Positions 44,156 through 54,067 are shown, counted from the first letter of the stretch. The stretch: 64,000 bases of DNA from Agarilytica sp033852175 (GCA_033852175.1 JAWSUY010000006.1:62001-126000), one strand, 5' to 3'. Made by a program: numbers and translations. Notes: a model not told the origin generated them from the letters alone.

Positions 44156-45268
44156 ATGAACCCCCTAATTTTGGTTGTAGATGATTGCGAAGTGACCCTC
44201 GGGCTGATTGAATCGAACTTAGATGATGAGTTTGAAATTGTCACTCTAGAGTCTGGGCAATCCTGTTTAGATAAGGTGCTAGAAATAAAGCCCGATCTTA
44301 TTTTATTGGATATTATTATGCCGGGTATCGACGGCTATAGTGTTTGTCAAATTCTAAAAGCTTCAGATGAAACCGCGTTTATCCCCGTTATTTTACTTTC
44401 GGCGTTAGATCAGGTGGCTGATCGAATTGAAGGTTATGCCTGTGGCGCAGAAGATTACGTTACCAAGCCTTTTGATGGTGATGAGCTTATCCATAAAATA
44501 GAAGTCGCGCTGGATAACGCAGATCAGCAAAAAAAATGGGCTCGGCAATATGAAGATAAGAAAGAGGAGCAGAGTGTTGCTCGTAGCGCGATAGACCAGT
44601 TGTACGAGATGGGTGCTTTAATGAATTTCCATCAGAAGTGTGGCCTTTGCACTGATGCCGTTCAATTGGGGGGTGAAATTGTCGAAATGTGTCATGCCTT
44701 GGGTTTAGATGCTGTGGCTCAGCTAAAGGGACGAAATGGCGCTCGTTATACCGGCTGCCAGAATGGAAGTTTTGAGGCTAAATTGTTGTCGCAAAATTTC
44801 AGGAACGGAATGGATTTACACTTACGAAATCGATCGGTTTTTAATGGTGAATATGTCTCGATCTTGATTAAAAATATGCCGCAAGATGATGAGTTTCGCT
44901 ATGGCCGATTTAAGGATAATTTGCAGATACTGGTTAACTCAGCAAGCAATCGTATGGAAATTATTGATTTGGATGTGTTAGAAAATGTGAGTCAAAATGA
45001 AAACTTAACGCACTTGGAAAATATTATTTTTCATATTGAAAAGACATTGAATACACATAATAAAGTAGTAAAGAATCGGTTGCATGAGCTGTTAGCTGAA
45101 ACACAGACTTTTACTAAAGGCTTAAATATTGAAGACAGTGTAATCGAGGCCTTGGATGAGAATTTAACAAGGTGTATTGATCAAGCCCGAAAAATTGACA
45201 GTGTCGGGGAAATTATGCCGGTTTTTAATACAATTATACGAGAGAGTCAAATTAGTGCGAGAGGTTAA
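44156..45268 (+). CDS. Response regulator with uncharacterised C-terminal domain
   Basis: 370 residues from ATG 44156. A receiver domain covers residues 1-125: acidic VVDDCE, phosphoacceptor D52 in LILLDIIMPGIDG, the T/S in ILLSALD and lysine in YVTKPFDGDE. A helix then leads into a ~230-residue region of no known family. It has CGLCTDAVQLGGEIVEMC cysteines near 156-175, then coiled-coil-like helices to the end. No DNA-binding or enzymatic output is visible. A GTG at 44144 is an alternative start. Confidence 0.8.
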   Translation: MNPLILVVDDCEVTLGLIESNLDDEFEIVTLESGQSCLDKVLEIKPDLILLDIIMPGIDGYSVCQILKASDETAFIPVILLSALDQVADRIEGYACGAEDYVTKPFDGDELIHKIEVALDNADQQKKWARQYEDKKEEQSVARSAIDQLYEMGALMNFHQKCGLCTDAVQLGGEIVEMCHALGLDAVAQLKGRNGARYTGCQNGSFEAKLLSQNFRNGMDLHLRNRSVFNGEYVSILIKNMPQDDEFRYGRFKDNLQILVNSASNRMEIIDLDVLENVSQNENLTHLENIIFHIEKTLNTHNKVVKNRLHELLAETQTFTKGLNIEDSVIEALDENLTRCIDQARKIDSVGEIMPVFNTIIRESQISARG

Positions 45269-45967
45269 TGCGTGAGTTGCATGACGCTTATTTGGGTGCT
45301 GGGTAAGCCGAGGAGTTCTTTGTTAGAGTCGATTTTGAGCCATATAGGCGTACTGTGGTATCTGATACGCCCCAGGCCTTTGGTATTCCTAAGAGTAGCT
45401 TTGTCTTTCCTAGCTCTTGCCAGATGCTTTGGCAGCGTACTGTTCATAGTAACGCTTGGTGAAACAATTAATCGCATGACTCAAGTGAAAGTGGGTTGGG
45501 GGTCTTCTCGATTGATAGTTGCTTTGCTGTTTGTTCTAAAGGCTGTGGTGGAGAAGTGTCGGATTTCGATGTCCTGTAAAAAACGGTGGAATTACTGTTC
45601 TTTAATGAGGTTGGTAGCTGTGACTCAGGCCCAGAATAATAATTAAAGCCTGAGAGATTTAATTGCTCTATGGGCTGCGTTACTGCGGGCCTTGCTCAAA
45701 TCGCATGAGCAGTGTCAGCTCTAATTTCGGAATTTGGCATCACACATAAAAAGCTCCTTGAAATTTGTTCTTTACTTAGATCTGTGGCCGCGACCCGAGG
45801 CCGGACTAATCAAAAAAGACTAAGGTCTTTTTGACCCTTCGGGCATCGTCGCTGCGCTCCTTGTTCTAATTGCATTCGCAATTAGTCGAACCGAGGGTGC
45901 CAGCTCTCGCCGGCCTCTGGTACCACACATAAAAAAACCCCGCTAAAAAGCGAGGTTTTTTTATGTG
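45269..45967. other. 699-bp stretch with degraded repeats beside tRNA-Leu
   Basis: No intact gene. 45269-45640 may be the remnant of something older, but no family is recognisable. From about 45700 there are repeats related to the tRNA 3' region: 45708-45752 and 45896-45938 share CAGCTCT and CACACATAAAAA in the same order, and GAGGCCGGACT occurs at 45797-45807 and again in the tRNA. Hairpins CTAATTGC/GCAATTAG (about 45866-45885) and AAAAAGAC/GTCTTTTT (about 45813-45832) are also present. Confidence 0.45.
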
Positions 45968-45983
45968 TGGTACCAGAGGCCGG
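45910..45983. repeat. Inverted duplication of tRNA-Leu 3' end and terminator
   Basis: Arms of 34 bases (45910-45943 and 45950-45983) are reverse complements with one mismatch, around TAAAAA. The right arm is the real tRNA 3' end plus its tail; the left arm repeats the CCGGCCTCTGGTACCACACA part in the opposite orientation. The inner part AAAAAAACC...GGTTTTTTT is a strong terminator for the tRNA. Confidence 0.85.
45928..45966 (-). terminator. Terminator of tRNA-Leu
   Basis: On the minus strand AAAAAAACCTCGC pairs with GCGGGGTTTTTTT around TTTTTA, giving a GC stem and T run right after the tRNA. Being palindromic, it could work in both directions. Confidence 0.75.
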
Positions 45984-46054
45984 ACTCGAACCGGCACAAT
46001 CTTGCGATCGGGGGATTTTGAATCCCCTGTGTCTACCAATTTCACCACTCTGGC
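45968..46054 (-). tRNA. tRNA-Leu (CAA)
   Basis: 87 bases on the minus strand, starting GCCAGAGTGGTGAAATTGGT and ending GGTTCGAGTCCGGCCTCTGG-TACCA. The acceptor GCCAGAG pairs with CTCTGGT, CCA is encoded, and the T arm is GCCGG-TTCGAGT-CCGGC. The anticodon loop TTCAAAA sits on GGGGA/TCCCC, so the anticodon is CAA (codon UUG). The long variable arm after it marks a class II leucine tRNA. Confidence 0.95.
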
Positions 46055-46250
46055 ATAATTCTGTAGTGCGATAATTTACGTATCGCCTTTTCTTTCCATC
46101 GATCCGAGTTGCGCTTAGCTGCAATCTCGAAGGGCGGCAATTATATCAGTGGTTTTCCTGGGGTCAACTGCTAAACGTGGTAAATCTGGGGGTTTTCCTT
46201 TAATCTTGCGCTCCAATTTTGATCGAACACTAGGATTCCTTTCTTTATTT

Positions 46251-47312
46251 ATGCGACGCGAAGATTTTCATTACGATTTGCCTGAGGGTTTGATCGCAAA
46301 ACAACCGATGCCTGAACGTGTGGCGAGCCGGGTTCTACATTTGGATGGCCCTTCTGGGGAGCTGTCTCACCGGCATTTTAGCGATATTTTAGACTTAGTC
46401 GCGCCGGGCGATTTAATGGTGTTTAACGATACCCGGGTGATTCCTGCTCGTGTGTTTGGCCACAAAGCTTCAGGAGGTAAGGTCGAGGTGTTGGTTGAAC
46501 GAGTGTTGAGCGAGGATCGTGTTTTGGCTCATGTTCGGGCGAGCAAGTCTCCTAAAGTCGGATCACGTATTGTGTTGGACGGCGGCACTGAGTTAGAGAT
46601 GGTGGCTCGAGACGGAGCGTTGTTTGAATTGTTGTTTTTGGGTGGAAAGTCAGCACTTACTGTTCTTGAGTCGGTTGGTCACATGCCGCTTCCACCTTAT
46701 ATCGATCGCCCGGATGAAGATTCGGATAAAGAGCGTTACCAAACGGTTTATGGTAATAAGCGTGGAGCGGTTGCTGCGCCGACTGCTGGCTTACATTTCG
46801 ATGAAGCTTTGCTCGAGAAGTTAAAGCAAAAAGGAGTGAATCAGGCCTATGTCACCTTGCACGTAGGGGCGGGGACTTTTCAGCCTGTTCGCGCAGATGA
46901 CATCGCCGATCACCATATGCACTCCGAAGTAATGGAGGTCTCTCAAGACATCTGTGATCTAGTGACCGAAACAAAGGCGCGAGGTAATCGTGTTATTGCG
47001 GTGGGGACTACCAGTGTCAGGTGTCTAGAGACAGCTGCGCAGGATGGAAAGATCAAACCGTTCCAAGGTGATACCAATATCTTTATCTTCCCTGGTTTTC
47101 ATTATCAGGTGGTGGATACTTTAATTACTAATTTTCATTTACCCGAGAGCACCTTATTAATGCTCGTGAGCGCTTTCGCGGGTTACGGCAATACGATGAC
47201 TGCCTATAAAGAAGCTATCGCACAGAAATATCGATTCTTTAGTTACGGTGACGCCATGTTTATCACCCAAAACAAAAATGCTTATCAAGAAATACCCGGT
47301 CAATCCTCATGA
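46251..47312 (+). CDS. queA: S-adenosylmethionine:tRNA ribosyltransferase-isomerase
   Basis: Converts preQ1-tRNA to epoxyqueuosine-tRNA. From ATG 46251 (MRREDFHYDLPEGLIAKQP) it is 353 residues, the usual length; an earlier in-frame start is not credible. Family motifs: MVFNDTRVIPARVFG, GAVAAPTAGLHFDEALL, VTLHVGAGTFQPVR and NFHLPESTLLMLVSAF. It overlaps tgt, with the ATGATG start of tgt inside the queA end. Confidence 0.96.
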   Translation: MRREDFHYDLPEGLIAKQPMPERVASRVLHLDGPSGELSHRHFSDILDLVAPGDLMVFNDTRVIPARVFGHKASGGKVEVLVERVLSEDRVLAHVRASKSPKVGSRIVLDGGTELEMVARDGALFELLFLGGKSALTVLESVGHMPLPPYIDRPDEDSDKERYQTVYGNKRGAVAAPTAGLHFDEALLEKLKQKGVNQAYVTLHVGAGTFQPVRADDIADHHMHSEVMEVSQDICDLVTETKARGNRVIAVGTTSVRCLETAAQDGKIKPFQGDTNIFIFPGFHYQVVDTLITNFHLPESTLLMLVSAFAGYGNTMTAYKEAIAQKYRFFSYGDAMFITQNKNAYQEIPGQSS

Positions 47313-48442
47313 TGAAATTTGAACTGAACACAACAGACGGTAGTGCTCGTCGCGGGCAATTAACTTTCGAACGGGGCTCGGTGCAAACGCCGGCTTTTAT
47401 GCCTGTGGGTACCTACGGCACGGTTAAGGGCATGTTACCGCGTGATATCAAAGAGATTGGTGCCGAGATTATTCTGGGGAATACCTTTCATCTTATGTTA
47501 CGTCCTGGCGCAGAGGTTATAAAAGAGCACGGCACTTTGCATGATTTTGCGCAATGGCATGGTCCGATCTTGACAGATTCTGGTGGTTTCCAAGTATTTA
47601 GCTTGGGTGATATGCGCAAGATCACCGAAGATGGGGTGAAATTCCGATCTCCAATTGATGGTAGTGAAATTTACCTGTCTCCCGAGAAAGCGATGGAAGT
47701 CCAGCGTGACTTGGGCTCCGATATCGTGATGATTTTTGACGAATGTACGCCTTACCCAGCAACAGAAGATGAAGCGCTAACATCTATGGAGTTATCGCTC
47801 CGATGGGCCAAGCGGTCCAAAGATGCGCACGAAGGTAACCCCAATGCCTTATTTGGTATTGTGCAAGGTGGTATGTACGAGTCATTACGCACCAAATCGT
47901 TAGATGGCCTGAAAGAAATTGGCTTTGATGGATACGCGATAGGTGGCCTATCCGTAGGTGAGCCTAAAGACGATATGATGCGGATTCTTGATCACTTAGG
48001 CCCAGTAATGCCTCAAGACCGCCCGCGTTATTTAATGGGGGTTGGAAAGCCACAGGATATCGTCGAGGCAGTATGCCGTGGTATCGATATGTTTGATTGT
48101 GTGATGCCAACGCGAAACGCGCGAAACGGCCATCTATTTACCACCTTTGGCGTGGTTAAAATTCGTAATGCAAAACATAAGCGGGATACGAGCCCGTTAG
48201 ATTCTGAGTGCGATTGCTATACGTGTAGCAATTTTAGTCGCGGTTACCTGCATCACCTGGATAAATGCGGTGAAATTTTAGGCTCTCAGTTGAATACAAT
48301 TCACAACCTGCGTTATTACCAACGGTTGATGCAGGGCTTGCGGGATGCGATTGAGGCTGGAAACCTTGCTACTTTCGTGGCGGGCTTTTACGAGGCTCAA
48401 GGCATTAAGCGGCATGGCACTGAGACTGCTTTGGATAAGTGA
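47309..48442 (+). CDS. tgt: Queuine tRNA-ribosyltransferase
   Basis: Exchanges G34 for preQ1 in His, Asn, Asp and Tyr tRNAs. 377 residues. Active-site nucleophile aspartate is in MFDCVMPTRNARNG. The substrate-binding LTDSGGFQVFSLG and the zinc cysteines in CDCYTCSNFSRGYLHHL are present. It overlaps queA by four bases. The order queA-tgt-secD-secF is the conserved one, but yajC is not found between tgt and secD. Confidence 0.96.
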   Translation: MMKFELNTTDGSARRGQLTFERGSVQTPAFMPVGTYGTVKGMLPRDIKEIGAEIILGNTFHLMLRPGAEVIKEHGTLHDFAQWHGPILTDSGGFQVFSLGDMRKITEDGVKFRSPIDGSEIYLSPEKAMEVQRDLGSDIVMIFDECTPYPATEDEALTSMELSLRWAKRSKDAHEGNPNALFGIVQGGMYESLRTKSLDGLKEIGFDGYAIGGLSVGEPKDDMMRILDHLGPVMPQDRPRYLMGVGKPQDIVEAVCRGIDMFDCVMPTRNARNGHLFTTFGVVKIRNAKHKRDTSPLDSECDCYTCSNFSRGYLHHLDKCGEILGSQLNTIHNLRYYQRLMQGLRDAIEAGNLATFVAGFYEAQGIKRHGTETALDK

Positions 48443-48540
48443 ACGAGGAGCTGAGTATGGAATTAAGTACAGAGTAAGGAAGGCGTGACTTGAAACAGGC
48501 GTCACTAATCCCTATTTACCCTTAACGAACAGAAAGCCGG

Positions 48541-48546
48541 TATAAT
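48541..48546 (+). promoter_or_regulatory. Possible -10 box upstream of secD
   Basis: A perfect TATAAT lies in AAAGCCGGTATAATCGCGGG, 84 bases before the secD start. AAAGCC and GGGCTTT can also pair as a small hairpin around it. No confident -35. Confidence 0.4.
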
Positions 48547-48629
48547 CGCGGGCTTTTGGAAATCATGAAGATTTTCAACATAGAACGATAAAATAAATAC
48601 GGCCACCTAGGCCTTTCTGGATCAAGATA

Positions 48630-50507
48630 ATGAATCGCTACCCGTTGTGGAAATACCTACTCATCCTAGTCGCTGTTGCGGTTGGGACGATTTACGCATT
48701 GCCAAATATTTACCCGCCTGACCCGGCGATTCAAATATCCAGCACTCAGCCAGGAGTTAATGCAGATCAACGTGCACTCGATGCTGCTGTGAAAGCTTTG
48801 GATGTAGCCAACATAGAGTATTTTGGCGTTGAGTTAGGCGAGAAGAACGGCTTGATCCGCTTTTTTAACCTCGATGATCAATTGCGTGGGCGCTCAATTG
48901 CGGATGAAGCACTAAAAGGTTTAGCGATCAACGAATACATCGTTGCCGTAAACCTAGCGCCAACGACACCAGCATGGCTGGTTGGTATCGGTGCTGGCTC
49001 AATGAAGCTTGGTTTGGACCTGGCGGGTGGTGTTCACTTTCTATTGGAAGTGGATACGCCAAAAGTGCTCGCTGACGAAATGAAAAGCATTGAAACTCAG
49101 TTGAAAAAGCACCAGCGAAGCGAGAGTCTACGCGGTGTTTTCTTTTCTGTTACAGGCTCAACTATTGTCGTTAAAGCGGATACTGAAGAACTACGTGATG
49201 CGTTCTCCTCTTACATTCGTAAAGACCTAAGCCAGTTGGAATATGTTCGTACAAAAAAAGCCGGTAAATATTTGGTTGAAGCGAAATTTAGCGAAGCTTA
49301 TATCCGTGAAAAAGAAAGCATGGCTGTCGAACAGAACTTATCGGCGTTACGTAAGCGGGTAAACTTATTGGGTGTGTCCGAGCCTTTAGTTCAGCGCCAG
49401 GGGCGTAACCGAATTGTGGTTGAGCTGCCTGGCTTACAAGATACTGCAGAAGCGAAAAAAATCATTGGCAAAACCGCCAGCTTGGAGTTTCGTCTTGAGG
49501 CAAACCCAGGTGCTTTGTCCTCTCAGAAAATCATGTTTCCCTATAAAGATGAGCAAAGACAGGTAGTAACTGGCGGCGCTTATCTAGAAAAGAAAATTGT
49601 GATTCGCGGCGATAATGTGAGTAATGCAAATTCCAGTATCGATCCTGAGACTGGCGGATCACAGGTCAATATTACACTCAACAGTGAAGGCGGCACACTT
49701 ATCAACCGCGTCTCTCGTAAAAATGTTGGTCGTGGCCTTGGCGTTGTCTTTATTGAATACACCCCAGTTACTCGTGTGGTAAAAGACGAAAGTGGAGAGG
49801 ATGTTAATAAGTTCGAGTTTGTTGCGAGTCGTAAAATTATTAGCTTGGCGACAATCCAGTCAGCTTTGAATATGCAATTCCGTATTACAGGCTTAGATAG
49901 CCCGGCAGAAGCTTCTGAATTGGCCTTGTTACTTAAAGCAGGAGCTTTGGCTGCTCCAATGGGCTTTATAGAAGAGCGAACCATTGGGCCGTCTTTAGGT
50001 AAAGAGAATGTTGAGCTTGGAGTGAAGTCTGTTCAGTTAGGCTTAGCCCTTGTGTTGATCTTTATGCTGGTCTACTACCGCGTATTCGGTTTCGCGGCAA
50101 ACATTGCATTAACGGCTAACCTCACTCTATTGATTGCTATTATGTCGATATTTGGTGCGACTCTCACTTTGCCGGGTATTGCGGGAATAGTATTGACTGT
50201 GGGTATGGCGGTGGATGCAAATGTGTTGATCTTCTCGCGAATACGGGAAGAGTTAGCCAATGGGGTACCCCCGCAATCGGCGATTAAGGCTGGTTTTGAA
50301 CGAGCTTTTACAACGATTTTGGATGCAAACGTTACCACATTTATCGTGGCTATTATTCTGTATTCCGTGGGATCCGGGCCTGTGAAAGGTTTCGCGATCA
50401 CCTTGGCGATTGGCATCGTAACCTCGATGTTAACGGCCATCATCGGTACGCGCGCTATCGTGAATTTGATATACGGCAACCGCCAAGTAGAAAAAATTTC
50501 TATATAA
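48630..50507 (+). CDS. secD: Protein translocase subunit SecD
   Basis: Membrane subunit that, with SecF, uses the proton-motive force to help pull proteins through SecYEG. 625 residues. One N-terminal membrane helix (YLLILVAVAVGTIYALPNIY) and the conserved LGLDLAGGVHFLLEVD are followed by a large periplasmic domain with MAVEQNLSALRKRVNLLGVSEP. Five helices follow from about residue 465 (SVQLGLALVLIFMLVYYRVFG), with DANVLIFSRIREELANG near 530. secF follows by 44 bp. Confidence 0.96.
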   Translation: MNRYPLWKYLLILVAVAVGTIYALPNIYPPDPAIQISSTQPGVNADQRALDAAVKALDVANIEYFGVELGEKNGLIRFFNLDDQLRGRSIADEALKGLAINEYIVAVNLAPTTPAWLVGIGAGSMKLGLDLAGGVHFLLEVDTPKVLADEMKSIETQLKKHQRSESLRGVFFSVTGSTIVVKADTEELRDAFSSYIRKDLSQLEYVRTKKAGKYLVEAKFSEAYIREKESMAVEQNLSALRKRVNLLGVSEPLVQRQGRNRIVVELPGLQDTAEAKKIIGKTASLEFRLEANPGALSSQKIMFPYKDEQRQVVTGGAYLEKKIVIRGDNVSNANSSIDPETGGSQVNITLNSEGGTLINRVSRKNVGRGLGVVFIEYTPVTRVVKDESGEDVNKFEFVASRKIISLATIQSALNMQFRITGLDSPAEASELALLLKAGALAAPMGFIEERTIGPSLGKENVELGVKSVQLGLALVLIFMLVYYRVFGFAANIALTANLTLLIAIMSIFGATLTLPGIAGIVLTVGMAVDANVLIFSRIREELANGVPPQSAIKAGFERAFTTILDANVTTFIVAIILYSVGSGPVKGFAITLAIGIVTSMLTAIIGTRAIVNLIYGNRQVEKISI

Positions 50508-50551
50508 CTAACTTTCTTTGTGAAAGTAGTGAATAAAAAGTTGAGAAGAAT

Positions 50552-51472
50552 ATGAGCGAACAACGCATTATTAAATTCATGAGCCACCGCAAAATCGCGG
50601 CGATTATTTCGATCGTTCTGGTTGTGGCTTCAATAGGCTCCTTAGTTGTCAATAAATTGAATTTCGGTTTGGATTTTACGGGTGGTACATCGGTAGAGTT
50701 GCGCTATGAAGAGACCGCCGATTTGAGCGCTATTCGTAGCTTACTAAAGGAGGGGGGGTACTCTTCTGCCGTAGTGACAAATTTTGGTACGGATAAGGAT
50801 GTTGCTATCCGAATTCAGGCGAATGACCCGAAATTGGGCGATATCATCATCAAATTATTGAAAAATGACACCGATGGTCAGGTAGAGCTTAAGCGTGTTT
50901 CGTTTGTTGGCTCGCAAGTGGGTGAAGAGCTAAGAGATGATGGCGGTCTAGGGATGTTATTTGCCTTAATTGTGGTGATGGCTTACGTCGCGATTCGATT
51001 TCAAATAAAATTTTCTGTTGGTGCGGTAGTAGCATTAGCTCATGACGTAATGATTGTGTTGGGGGTCTTCTCGATATTGAAGTTGGATTTTGACCTTACT
51101 GTTTTAGCTGCAATATTGGCGGTAATCGGTTATTCGCTTAATGATACGATTGTTGTGGCTGACCGAATTCGTGAAAACTTTCGCAAATTACGAAAGATCT
51201 CACCGATCGAGATTATTGATATCTCTCTGACGGAAACTTTGGGTCGTACCATAATTACATCGTTGACGACTTTGCTGGTGTTACTTGCCTTATTCTTTGT
51301 GGGCGGAGAGATCATCCATAACTTCGCAATTGCACTGATTATTGGTGTGTTGGTGGGTACCTATTCGTCAATGTATGTTGCTGCCAATATCCTATTAGCG
51401 ATGAATATCTCTAGTGAAGACTTAATACCAGTTGAGAAAGAAGGGGAGGATCTCGAAGATATCGTTCTTTAA
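50552..51472 (+). CDS. secF: Protein translocase subunit SecF
   Basis: Partner of SecD. 306 residues, the usual length. The N-terminal helix (IAAIISIVLVVASIGSLVV) is followed by LNFGLDFTGGTSVELRYEE. Five further helices include SVGAVVALAHDVMIVLGVFS and AAILAVIGYSLNDTIVVADR. The C terminus is acidic. It shares one operon with secD. Confidence 0.95.
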   Translation: MSEQRIIKFMSHRKIAAIISIVLVVASIGSLVVNKLNFGLDFTGGTSVELRYEETADLSAIRSLLKEGGYSSAVVTNFGTDKDVAIRIQANDPKLGDIIIKLLKNDTDGQVELKRVSFVGSQVGEELRDDGGLGMLFALIVVMAYVAIRFQIKFSVGAVVALAHDVMIVLGVFSILKLDFDLTVLAAILAVIGYSLNDTIVVADRIRENFRKLRKISPIEIIDISLTETLGRTIITSLTTLLVLLALFFVGGEIIHNFAIALIIGVLVGTYSSMYVAANILLAMNISSEDLIPVEKEGEDLEDIVL

Positions 51473-51779
51473 TATCGTCTTACGTTACGCTTATGCCCTT
51501 TTGGTTTAGGGCTTAGTTTGGCTGTTGGTATATCGTTTAGGTGGCTTCTTTCTGGCAGCGAGTAGTCACCTAGCATTGAAAATAGCGTCATCATCCTATC
51601 TTTTGCCCGTTCGGGCAGTAAATGTCGTGTGTTCATCTAACGCTCTCTAGTACTGAGGGAATTCATTCACGTATACTCAGTATAGTCACTGGCGTTGTGT
51701 CGTCAGTCTGATCCAGACATCATGTGGATCTTATGTCAAAAAAATCTATAAATTCTCGTTTCTATCGATAAGCGTATCA
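51473..51779. other. 307-bp gap between secF and the first kinase gene
   Basis: No gene. A weak hairpin GCCCT/AGGGC lies near 51496-51513, possibly the secF terminator. A compact GC hairpin TGCCCGTTCGGGCA occurs at 51604-51617. CAGTATAG near 51680 could be part of a promoter. Confidence 0.35.
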
Positions 51780-53897
51780 ATGTTAGAAAAGATTTTTGGC
51801 GGTGCTAATAAGGGTGCTAAAAGTGATTCCAATAGTGGCACTAATCGCGCTACTGGCGAGGAGTTGCCTGTAGCAAAATTTACGGCAGAGGTTGAAGCGG
51901 AATTTGACCGCTACGATAGGATTTTCCGTGCAAGTCGCGGATACGCTTTTCTTGATTGGGATCTCAATAGCGGTAAAATTTACTGGAAGGGCGGGTTGCT
52001 GTCTTATCTGGGCTACGACGAGCATGGCATTCCAAAAGAAGCTTCTGCCGAAGAATTTATTTGTTTTATGCACCCTGATGACGTTGACGCTTTTATCGAA
52101 AATATTCGCCAGCTTGTGATCGATGAAAATCATGCTGGTAATATTATCTGTCGGGGAGTGAAGGTTGATGGCAGCATAGTTTGGATCGAATTGCGGCTGG
52201 ATGCTATTCGTGGAGAAGATGGGCTCGTCACCCACCTTTCCGGTTTAATGTCTGACATATCTCCCCTTAAAGCCGCAGAAGAGGCACTAAAAGATAGCGA
52301 GGCACGGCATACGCGTATTCTTCAGGGCGCAAATGACGGAATGTGGGAATGGAGTGTTAACGATAAAGTCGTACCTGTTTCTGATGAAAGCCAGCACTGG
52401 TCCCTCAACGCTGGGAATTTCATCCTCAGTCAACGTTGCTGGGAAATGCTGGGGTTTGAGCCCGACGATGCGATTGTTTCAGGTGGCCTCGTAGCTTGGC
52501 GTAAATTGATACACCCTGACGATGGTGAGCGTTACGACGAAACCTTAATCGAACATGCTGCGCTACTCGAACCGTTTGATATTGAATACCGGGTGCGTGC
52601 GAAAGACGGTTCATGGCGCTGGATTCGCAGTCGTGCTCAGGCGCATGCCGGTGCGACTGAAGGTTCGTCTACCCTGACGGGTACAAATATGGATATTACC
52701 GAACTTAAGCGTGTAGAAAACTATGTAAACAAGACCAAGGAAGAGGCTGTAGCGGCGAACCAGTCGAAATCCGATTTTCTCTCAAGTATGAGCCATGAGT
52801 TGAGAACGCCTCTTAACGCCATTCTGGGCTTTGCTCAGATATTTGAACTTGACTTGACCATTAACTCAGAGCAGCGCTCCAACATCCAGGAAATACTATC
52901 GGCGGGTAGTCATCTGGTTGAGTTGGTTGGGGATGTTTTGGATCTGGCTAAAATAGAAGAGGGCCAGCTTAGTTTAAGCTTGGGGCCTGTTTTTCCATTA
53001 CGGGTGCTGAATGAGTGCATCATATTATTAAAGTCACAATACGAAAAATGCAATTTACTATTAGAGATCGAATGGAATGGCCTAGAATCACAAATGATAT
53101 TGGCGGATTCCATTCGTTTAAAGCAAGTCCTTCTAAACCTTATGGGAAATGCAGGCAAGTATAATAAAGTTGCAGGTCATGTTCGGGTGGAGTGCTCTTT
53201 GGTTGATAGTACGAGTATGAGAATTTGTGTGGCGGACACAGGTTTGGGAATTGCCGCTAAATTACAGTCCCAACTTTTTCAGTCGTTTAATCGGCTAGGG
53301 GCAGAGCACAGCAGTATTGAAGGAACGGGGGTAGGGCTGGTTATTACCAAACAGCTGGTTGAGCAGATGGGTGGCAGTATAGGTTTTTCAAGCCGAGAAA
53401 ATGAAGGGAGCCAATTCTGGGTTGAATTCCCTCTGACTGAAAATACAGGCGTAACAGCGTCACATCAGTCGCATCAAAGTCTAAAAAACACGAATACGGA
53501 AATACCGCCTTTAACGATCACGAGTAAAAAGAAAATTTTGTATGTTGAGGATAATTTGTCTAATCAAAACCTCATGCAGAAGTTTATAAGCCGTTATCCG
53601 TTATTGGGTTTAACTGTGTCGGGTATGGCGGTGCAAGGTTTATTTTTGGCCCGCTCATCAATGCCAGATTTAATTATTTTAGATGTAAATTTAACTGATG
53701 TGAGCGGGTATGAATTGCTCGAAATTCTAAAGTCAGATGTCGAAACCGAAAATATACCGGTGATTGCCTTATCTGCAAACGTGCTTAGTCATGATATAGA
53801 AAAGGGGGAAAAAGCGGGCTTCGATCGCTACTTAACGAAACCGTTGAACCTTTCTCAATTGGTTACAACGTTTAATGAATTGTTAAGCGAAGAGTGA
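51780..53897 (+). CDS. Hybrid PAS-PAS histidine kinase-receiver, copy 1
   Basis: 705 residues with no membrane segment, so cytoplasmic. Two PAS/PAC units lie about 45-165 (DLNSGKIYWKGGLLSYLGYD) and 175-315 (FDIEYRVRAKDGSWRWIRSR). The HisKA phosphoacceptor is H339 in SSMSHELRTPLNAILG. The HATPase motifs are LLNLMGNAGKYNK, VADTGLGIA and GTGVGLVI. A C-terminal receiver has D635 in DLIILDVNLTDVSGYE and lysine in LTKPLNLSQL. It is followed after 170 bp by a paralogue of the same layout. The signal sensed is unknown. Confidence 0.9.
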   Translation: MLEKIFGGANKGAKSDSNSGTNRATGEELPVAKFTAEVEAEFDRYDRIFRASRGYAFLDWDLNSGKIYWKGGLLSYLGYDEHGIPKEASAEEFICFMHPDDVDAFIENIRQLVIDENHAGNIICRGVKVDGSIVWIELRLDAIRGEDGLVTHLSGLMSDISPLKAAEEALKDSEARHTRILQGANDGMWEWSVNDKVVPVSDESQHWSLNAGNFILSQRCWEMLGFEPDDAIVSGGLVAWRKLIHPDDGERYDETLIEHAALLEPFDIEYRVRAKDGSWRWIRSRAQAHAGATEGSSTLTGTNMDITELKRVENYVNKTKEEAVAANQSKSDFLSSMSHELRTPLNAILGFAQIFELDLTINSEQRSNIQEILSAGSHLVELVGDVLDLAKIEEGQLSLSLGPVFPLRVLNECIILLKSQYEKCNLLLEIEWNGLESQMILADSIRLKQVLLNLMGNAGKYNKVAGHVRVECSLVDSTSMRICVADTGLGIAAKLQSQLFQSFNRLGAEHSSIEGTGVGLVITKQLVEQMGGSIGFSSRENEGSQFWVEFPLTENTGVTASHQSHQSLKNTNTEIPPLTITSKKKILYVEDNLSNQNLMQKFISRYPLLGLTVSGMAVQGLFLARSSMPDLIILDVNLTDVSGYELLEILKSDVETENIPVIALSANVLSHDIEKGEKAGFDRYLTKPLNLSQLVTTFNELLSEE

Positions 53898-54067
53898 TCT
53901 AGAAAGGTGGCTAAGGTGAGTGACAACGTGAGAAATATTAAGTGATCGGAAGTTTGATGAAAAGCGTATATATGATTGTTTACAAGACGTTTAATCACAC
54001 GTAGGTGTTTGTTTGGTTTTCATGTGCCGACTTAGCTCTATACCTATAAAGCCAATGAAGGGCGGGA

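Noticed and set aside
45272..45646. 124-codon frame on the plus strand and a 70-codon frame opposite
   Set aside because: No domain, poor start context; could be part of a decayed gene but nothing recognisable.
45866..46048. Protein-like frame over tRNA-Leu
   Set aside because: It translates the tRNA and its flanks; a common artefact.
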